This document shows positions 63,701 through 64,000 of a DNA stretch of 64,000 nt, one piece after another. Source of the DNA: Verrucomicrobiota bacterium (lineage in GTDB: Bacteria; Auribacterota; JABMQX01; JAFGEW01); assembly GCA_016931415.1 (NCBI GenBank), contig JAFGEW010000132.1, forward strand, positions 1 through 64,000, in the 5' to 3' direction. Made by a program: the position numbers and the translations under genes. Positions within the stretch are counted from its first letter, which is position 1; each line of letters opens with the position of its first letter. The notes under the pieces were generated by a model. That model saw only the letters and a program-made list of their open reading frames with translations, was not told where the DNA came from and made no database searches.

Positions 63701-63759
63701 TCAGCGCCCAGAAGGTCACCGTGGACCTCTTGGGTCGGATCCACCCGTGCAATGATTAA
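60757..63759 (+). CDS. cas9: Cas9, compact type II-C
   Basis: 1000 residues, small for Cas9. RuvC-I with D9 (TLGLDLGANSLGWAI), Arg-rich bridge helix (about 52-80), RuvC-II with E474 (IVVELARETRG), HNH domain with H555 and N578 (FDVEHIIPYRRSLDNSF, SENQRKNNRTPYEAY), RuvC-III with H687 and D690 (HRHHAVDAVVIAL), and a C-terminal PAM-interacting region. All nuclease residues are present, though the residue before H555 is Glu (E554) where many Cas9 proteins have Asp. The ATG follows GGAGGTG; an upstream in-frame ATG at 60688 overlaps the tracrRNA gene. Cas9 cuts DNA guided by crRNA:tracrRNA. It overlaps cas1. Confidence 0.95.
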   Translation: MKAYTLGLDLGANSLGWAIVPDEPDVNGVGVTTGVRVFRQGTEPTKTGGEQSRNKDRRDARQMRRQLYRRGRRRRKVQHLLVEAGAIADTPEALPELRSYDPYELRRRGLDEELKPAEFARVLMHMAKRRGFKSNKKAQGDARKEQGKVKTAIASLESEMAEVGARTLGEYLAMLHVKGSKVRNHYTSRAMFDDEFAQLWSKQASFQPDLWTKDTKDLLHDAIFGQRPLKPVDHLIGRCQLEPKEPRAPRASWFAEQARLLQEVSNLKVLPRRGEERSLTEEERQRLLHELMTRVSDVAVEAVKTKVLKLAETESLNYEGGQRDKMQPNKIEARLRRLFDKEHDAKADWLRGTVWEALVHDEAEDFEEKALADWGLSREQVDALYKIERPDGYSRFSLKALKRLLPHLEAGLTIDKAILAAGYKTPETEKRGWLPPVKAGEFRNPVVLRALSETRKVANAIVREYGKPSRIVVELARETRGTMRSRQERLSQNRQLEAYHKTISADLAAQGIKPSHNLVEKYKLADECEWVCPYTGRSIAFHQLFGATPEFDVEHIIPYRRSLDNSFMNKTLCAKSENQRKNNRTPYEAYHGTAQYEEILVRISKVRLPYEKQRRFTIKELPEDFANRQLVDTSYAARSCVDYLRQLGVPVDTTRGQITAELRWQWGLNSILGDDEAVKARDDHRHHAVDAVVIALTTKKHINNLRRRYEFGREERFPAPWEDTGASKEAFRQIVRASAEAINVSHRPWRKLQGRFNEETNYGAVDVQKGEYVYRVPLKGITPSKAADILDPAIRQLVCQRLKQHGVEGGKAAPAAVFSDENPLYMPARPGRKAPRIDSVRIRENATTMMPVHDETGRAYRYVKPGNNHHIAIFEYTDEKGKLRRCKEVVTRFEAARRKLAGEPVVRRTHPEHPEARFLMWLCNDDMLLIEKHGTKRLYRVQKMSDGPGQESVNIMFRAHTATRLDDPQAAESIRSLGPRTFSAQKVTVDLLGRIHPCND

Positions 63760-64000
63760 GCGGACGATTGAGGTATCGGGGCCGGAGGCGTCGCTTTCAC
63801 TGCGCGACGGGCAGATCATCGTCAAGCGAGGCGACGAGCAGGTCGGTACGTTCAGCGCCGAGGATGTCGGCATGCTCATCGTGGACACGCCAACGGCGCG
63901 CTACACGCACGGGACGCTGATCGAGCTGCTGGAGCACGGTGCGGTCGTGGTGCTGTGCGGCAGCGATCACCTCCCCACCGCGTTCGTTGCCTCGTGCACG
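63752..64000 (+). CDS. cas1: Cas1, 5' part only
   Basis: The first 83 codons, running off the window. MIKRTIEVSGPEASLSLRDG, then GTFSAEDVGMLIVDTPTA, ARYTHGTLIELLEHGAVVVL and CGSDHLPTAFVASCT. This matches the N-terminal beta domain of Cas1 from type II-C systems (compare the VLVLD, E/DD and H-x-P positions of that family). The ATG lies inside the last codons of cas9 (8-base overlap), so translation is coupled. Cas1 integrates new spacers with Cas2. The rest of the gene, and probably cas2 and the array, lie beyond the edge. Confidence 0.88.
   Translation, partial: MIKRTIEVSGPEASLSLRDGQIIVKRGDEQVGTFSAEDVGMLIVDTPTARYTHGTLIELLEHGAVVVLCGSDHLPTAFVASCT

Overview
The window is GC-rich bacterial DNA with Gram-negative features: PEP-CTERM surface proteins, a small outer-membrane-like beta barrel, lipoproteins, BamE-like repeats and type IV prepilins. 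The many uncharacterised secreted paralogs, Asp-box propeller proteins, REP-like intergenic palindromes and 'accacgg...' intergenic repeats resemble uncultivated lineages of the Planctomycetota/PVC neighbourhood, but nothing here fixes the phylum. No rRNA, tRNA, insertion sequence or phage was found. Coding density is high except for about 1.5 kb at 978-2529 and several repeat-filled gaps.

Left part (1-25 kb): two PEP-CTERM paralogs on the minus strand; an aldo/keto reductase; a two-TM protein; a GAF/PAS/receiver protein with a degenerate kinase core; a GH42-like glycosidase. A minus-strand operon (16759 down to 10460) ends with a radical SAM/SPASM enzyme, a membrane protein whose tail carries an alternating Cys-Ala tract, a TPM-domain lipoprotein and a LemA protein. 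These are followed by a methylenetetrahydrofolate reductase with a zinc-cluster C-terminal domain, a Tyr-rich secreted protein, four tandem STN-like secreted paralogs (the last decayed by a repeat) and a MacB-type permease.

Middle (25-41 kb): a methionine/one-carbon cluster (homocysteine S-methyltransferase/MTHFR fusion, then MetE encoded as separate N- and C-terminal halves, a BamE-like protein and a zinc alcohol dehydrogenase); a second radical SAM protein behind a strong promoter and long leader; trmO; a FetAB-type ABC exporter; a three-gene prepilin cassette lying between a truncated and a full copy of an amidohydrolase gene.

Right part (41-60 kb): a BlaI repressor with a visible operator-promoter, a BlaR1-like M56 protease fused to a large Asp-box beta-propeller, two secreted paralogs of that propeller, an Asp/Glu racemase, a DUF2721-like protein, three tandem MATE transporters, an XRE regulator carrying a cyclase-like domain without its metal-binding aspartates, next to purA, a secreted helical protein and a flavodoxin.

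The right edge enters a type II-C CRISPR locus: a complete compact Cas9 (1000 residues, all RuvC and HNH catalytic positions present), the start of cas1 overlapping the cas9 end, and, between flavodoxin and cas9 on the opposite strand, a convincing tracrRNA gene (promoter, 36-nt anti-repeat, nexus-like hairpins, terminator). The CRISPR array itself is not in the window.
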